DNA from: Prochloron sp. SP5CPC1
Lineage (GTDB): Bacteria; Cyanobacteriota; Cyanobacteriia; Cyanobacteriales; Prochloraceae
Assembly (NCBI GenBank): GCA_014323965.1
Contig: JACONB010000006.1
Location: forward strand, 1 to 16,092
Reading direction: 5' to 3'
DNA: 16,092 nucleotides
Part shown: one piece after another, positions 13,830-16,092 of the stretch
Layout: each line of letters starts with the position of its first letter
How positions within the stretch are numbered: position 1 is the stretch's first letter
The notes under the pieces: model-generated
The model's input: only the letters and a program-made list of their open reading frames with translations
Databases searched by the model: none
Told to the model about the DNA's origin: nothing
Made by a program: the position numbers and the translations under genes

Positions 13830-14125
13830 TGTGGACGCTGATTTTGGTGATAGTGTAGTGTAGCCAACCGCTCATAAGCTTGTTGTTCCTCTGCTAAATC
13901 TTGCTCAATTTCCTCTCGGTTGGCGTAATAGTATGTTATGCAAGCATAAATTTGAACAATTGTCAGGTGATTCAGCCGTCTGGCAATTTCTTCGGCGTTG
14001 TAACCCTGCTTGTATAACGCCGCAACGCGACGGACAGATGTACCAGTCCCGGCAATAATAGGACGACCTCCACGAAGTGGAGAATTGGTTGTAATCAGTT
14101 TGCCGATATCAGCGATAGTTGCCAT
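13826..14125 (-). CDS. DUF433 family antitoxin
   Basis: A 99-residue protein with the DUF433 winged-helix core at about 18-80: GGRPIIAGTGTSVRRVAALY, then a GYNAEEIARRL helix and VQIYACITYYYANREEIE. In cyanobacteria this domain is regularly encoded just upstream of a DUF5615 PIN-like protein and is regarded as its antitoxin, probably also repressing the operon. Its TGA overlaps the ATG of the toxin frame at 13826-13829, the usual coupled arrangement. The ribosome binding site is weak. The antitoxin is intact while the toxin is frameshifted, the tolerated direction of decay for such modules. Confidence 0.85.
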   Translation of the reverse strand: MATIADIGKLITTNSPLRGGRPIIAGTGTSVRRVAALYKQGYNAEEIARRLNHLTIVQIYACITYYYANREEIEQDLAEEQQAYERLATLHYHQNQRPQ

Positions 14126-14378
14126 AAGTTTTCGTTTCTATAGGTCTCGCGCTTATAGTGTAAGGGCCGAGTGCGCCCTCGAAATAGCAGTTACCAGTTA
14201 CCAGTTACCAGTTACCAGTTTGACAGGTAGGATGCTTTGAAAATTGCTGACAGGTAAGGGTTATAACAACCTGGGAGGGGAGCAGAGGGGTGGGTCACCC
14301 AGGGTGTATCAATCGCCTTGGCGACTGCTATATTAAATTGTACAATATTTTGCTCTTATTCTTCCTTTAAGTCTCACC
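14126..14378. other. 253-bp spacer with tandem heptamers
   Basis: It lies between the antitoxin start and the 3' end of a Uma2 gene. It should contain the promoter of the toxin-antitoxin operon near 14126-14180, though I cannot pick boxes with confidence. It also carries the heptamer array at 14188-14220 and a direct repeat TGACAGGTA (near 14221 and 14250). No gene is visible. Confidence 0.5.
14188..14220. repeat. tandem heptanucleotide repeat, unit CAGTTAC
   Basis: Four exact copies of the 7-mer CAGTTAC plus five further matching bases. Short tandemly repeated heptamers (STRR type) are a known feature of filamentous cyanobacterial spacers. Copy number probably varies between strains. Confidence 0.85.
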
Positions 14379-14966
14379 TTAAAATTTCCCAACCAAAACG
14401 CGATGGACACTCAATTTCAATTCTGGAAAAATGGAAGAGGAAATCGCCATTTCTCCAATCAAGACCGTCTCGTCATAGCGTCCTTCATTTAACTGGTAAA
14501 TTGTGATTTTGGCAGACATAGGATCCACAATCCAGTATTCAGGAATTTCTAACAGGCTGTATTCGCTGTACTTGGCTCCATAGTCCGCTGATTTTGTCGA
14601 TTCGCTCACCACTTCTACCACTAACAAAGGTGGGGGTTCGTTCAGTTCAATTACCGCTTCTCTTTCCTGCATCCCTTCCCATTGTTGGATGGATAGAACC
14701 ATGACATCAGGGATGCGACAGGTATCCCATCTACCGCCACGGGGAGAACGAATTCCCACTAGCGAAGCTAAAGATATCCAGGATTGTTCTAACTTTTCGA
14801 TTTCAGCTTCAAATTGACGTTCTAAAAAGCGAATAATTGCTCCATGTTTGCCAGTTCCAAGGCTCATGGGAATGAGTTCTCCTTCAAGAAGTTCGTATCG
14901 GGTATCCGTGCCGTCGTCATACTTGAGATACTCCTCAAAGGTGAATTTTTTAATGGCCACAGTCAT
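14379..14966 (-). CDS. Uma2 family (DUF820) putative endonuclease
   Basis: A 195-residue Uma2 protein of the compact type without a coiled-coil tail. It shows the FEEYLKYDDG and YELLEGELI opening (10-32), then D87 (RIPDVMVL), E118 (VVEVVSEST) and K132 (AKYSEY), the expected PD-(D/E)XK triad, followed by IPEYWIVDP (141-149). I chose the ATG at 14966 over the more upstream ATG at 15038 because AGAGGAAAA precedes it and the extra 24 residues are the repeated GDRCFLTQLLY remnant and not part of the family. The function in the cell is unknown; the fold suggests a nuclease. Confidence 0.88.
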   Translation of the reverse strand: MTVAIKKFTFEEYLKYDDGTDTRYELLEGELIPMSLGTGKHGAIIRFLERQFEAEIEKLEQSWISLASLVGIRSPRGGRWDTCRIPDVMVLSIQQWEGMQEREAVIELNEPPPLLVVEVVSESTKSADYGAKYSEYSLLEIPEYWIVDPMSAKITIYQLNEGRYDETVLIGEMAISSSIFPELKLSVHRVLVGKF

Positions 14967-15002
14967 GGTGTTTTCCTCTTGACTCAAAGAAATAGTTTGA
15001 CA

Positions 15003-15032
15003 ATAGAGTAGCTGAGTTAAGAAACAGCGATC
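15003..15032. repeat. 30-bp repeat shared with the toxin operon (29/30 identical)
   Basis: The 30 bases 15003-15032 match 13435-13464 with one C/T difference. On the minus strand both encode DRCFLT-x-LLY. Here the segment sits just upstream of a Uma2 gene; in the other copy it opens the 35-codon frame behind the toxin. The repeat suggests a past duplication or gene conversion involving the two loci. Confidence 0.8.
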
Positions 15033-15074
15033 GCCCATGGTTGAGGCATCTTTTGGTAAAGGAAGAATCCCGTG

Positions 15075-15821
15075 TCATTCTTCTGGTTCTACTCCCATAG
15101 CTCGCAATTGAGCTGCTAGACGTTCGGCTCGTTGTCGTTCTTGTTCCGCTAGCTGTCTTTCTTTCTCAACAGGTGTAGAAATCCAATTCCCTGCTGTATC
15201 ATACCAACGCAACCAGAGTCGGTTTAAATCTTGATATTCTCCCAACCACAATCCTAAACCTAGTTCTATTTCTGGAAGCCAGAATTTGGCACTAAAGAGA
15301 ATGACTTCCCGATAGTTGTTGCGCACTAATTCAAACAAGCGCAGTTTATTGCTGTTACCATTAAATACCACATAATAGGGAATCCGGAGAATCTTTTCGT
15401 ACACTTCCCATTTAGTTGGGGGTTGGTTGGCTTTGGGCGTAACTTCTCCTAAGTCTTCTTTCTCTGTACTAGGAGAAAGCAACTCGATGGCAATAAAAGG
15501 AGCTACTCCTTCCTGCCAGATAACGTAACTCAAACGGGATTCTCTCTGTTCGTACAAGCGATCTACTCCCAAGACAGCAAACCAATCGGGGCGCTTGTAC
15601 CAAGTGGGATGTTTCAAGTTGTAGTAGATATTCAAATCCCTGGCAATAAGAATTTGGTTTCTAGGATAATTGGGGGGAAAAAAAGTTTTCTCCAGTAAGT
15701 CTGCTTGCCAAATATGGTATTGATCCGGCAATCCTGAGTCCTCCTTTTCTTCGCTAGGTAGATCGTACATTGTGGGTAGGATTTCTTTCGGCGGGAGCGG
15801 CGGATCTATTTGTTTATACAT
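15075..15821 (-). CDS. Uma2 family (DUF820) putative endonuclease with coiled-coil tail
   Basis: A 248-residue Uma2 protein of a different subgroup from its neighbours. It has the N-terminal PPKEILPTMYDLPSEE segment (10-25), D79 (KRPDWFAVLG), E113 (IAIELLSPST) and K137 (TKWEVYEKIL), and a Glu/Arg/Gln-rich coiled tail (219-240) ending AMGVEPEE. A later start at the MYDLP methionine (residue 18) is possible, since no strong ribosome binding site precedes 15821. It may be co-transcribed with the compact Uma2 gene whose start lies about 110 bases downstream. Confidence 0.87.
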   Translation of the reverse strand: MYKQIDPPLPPKEILPTMYDLPSEEKEDSGLPDQYHIWQADLLEKTFFPPNYPRNQILIARDLNIYYNLKHPTWYKRPDWFAVLGVDRLYEQRESRLSYVIWQEGVAPFIAIELLSPSTEKEDLGEVTPKANQPPTKWEVYEKILRIPYYVVFNGNSNKLRLFELVRNNYREVILFSAKFWLPEIELGLGLWLGEYQDLNRLWLRWYDTAGNWISTPVEKERQLAEQERQRAERLAAQLRAMGVEPEE

Positions 15822-15890
15822 ATAACAATTAACAATTAAGAGTTTTCTGATTAATAATGACCGAATCGCTATATTTCAATAATTATAATA

Positions 15891-16092
15891 TCAATCTAGT
15901 GCTGGCTCAACACCTAACTGCTTAAGCCTAGCCAGCAACTCCTCCACTCGTTGTTGCGCCAGTTCTTTTTGTTGTCGTTCTTCTTGAGTCTGTTGCTGTG
16001 CCAGTCTAGCTTGTTCCTGTGCCAATTTAGCTTGTTGCTGTGCTAGTTCTTTTTCCTGTTTTTCTTCTTCAGCTCTCTCTTGTGGAGTGGGA
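15891..16092 (-). CDS. Uma2-family protein, C-terminal coiled-coil end only (runs off the window)
   Basis: The minus-strand frame ending at TGA 15891-15893 encodes a Glu/Gln/Lys-rich coiled coil starting TPQERAEEEKQEKELAQQQ and ending RLKQLGVEPALD. It is nearly the same as the tail of the Uma2 gene at 320-1078, but has about 13 extra residues of LAQ-type repeat in the middle. The nuclease domain lies beyond the right edge, so the assignment rests on this tail only. Confidence 0.75.
   Translation of the reverse strand, partial: PTPQERAEEEKQEKELAQQQAKLAQEQARLAQQQTQEERQQKELAQQRVEELLARLKQLGVEPALD

Noticed and set aside
1..16092. CRISPR array, tRNA or rRNA genes
   Set aside because: No regularly spaced repeats of CRISPR length and no cloverleaf or rRNA-like sequence were seen by eye.

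Overview
The window looks like an accessory region of a cyanobacterial chromosome, probably from a filamentous species. The evidence is several Uma2-family (DUF820) nucleases with coiled-coil tails, a DUF433/DUF5615 toxin-antitoxin pair, HIP1 octamers (GCGATCGC at 11601, 12797 and 15027), a tandem heptanucleotide repeat, and the GTTGGGTT/AACCCAAC palindrome often seen in cyanobacterial spacers. I cannot name the species. I see no rRNA, tRNA, CRISPR array, transposase or integrase gene.

Layout: (1) 1-1078 holds the 5' end of one Uma2 gene and one complete Uma2 gene, both on the minus strand. (2) 1079-1626 is a remnant-rich spacer with a degraded TPR-like coding fragment. (3) 1627-5374 is a tight five-gene plus-strand operon: DegT aminotransferase, SAM methyltransferase, PhyH-type Fe(II) oxygenase, small VOC protein and RraA-type aldolase. 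All four junctions are overlaps or near contacts. (4) 5375-5798 is a spacer with a second, inverted copy of the same TPR-like fragment, so the five-gene block lies between inverted remnants. (5) 5799-8908 is a three-gene operon: DAHP synthase-like, DapA-like aldolase/lyase and DapC-like aminotransferase. Its end is overprinted by a 91-bp MITE-like element. (6) 9089-12344 holds a KdsC-like HAD phosphatase, an HMGL/DmpG-like aldolase and a Wzx-type flippase. (7) 12345-16092 is a decayed and mobile zone: hairpins, the C-terminal remnant of an HNH endonuclease, a DUF433 antitoxin with a frameshifted DUF5615 toxin, a heptamer repeat and three more Uma2 genes (one cut by the window end).

The plus-strand genes at 1627-12344 read as one biosynthetic locus. 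It has four unrelated folds that do pyruvate- or PEP-type aldol chemistry (RraA-like, DAHP synthase, DapA-like, HMGL-like), two PLP aminotransferases of different fold types, a methyltransferase, a 2-oxoglutarate-type oxygenase, a sugar-acid phosphatase and a lipid-linked glycan flippase. My inference is that it makes an unusual 2-oxo-acid-derived building block (a 3-deoxy-ulosonic acid or a branched or aminated derivative) for a cell-surface glycan. Several of the enzymes differ from the textbook family at substrate-binding positions, so they are unlikely to be plain copies of shikimate or lysine enzymes. No glycosyltransferase, nucleotidyltransferase or polymerase is in the window, so the locus is either incomplete here or not a classical capsule cluster.
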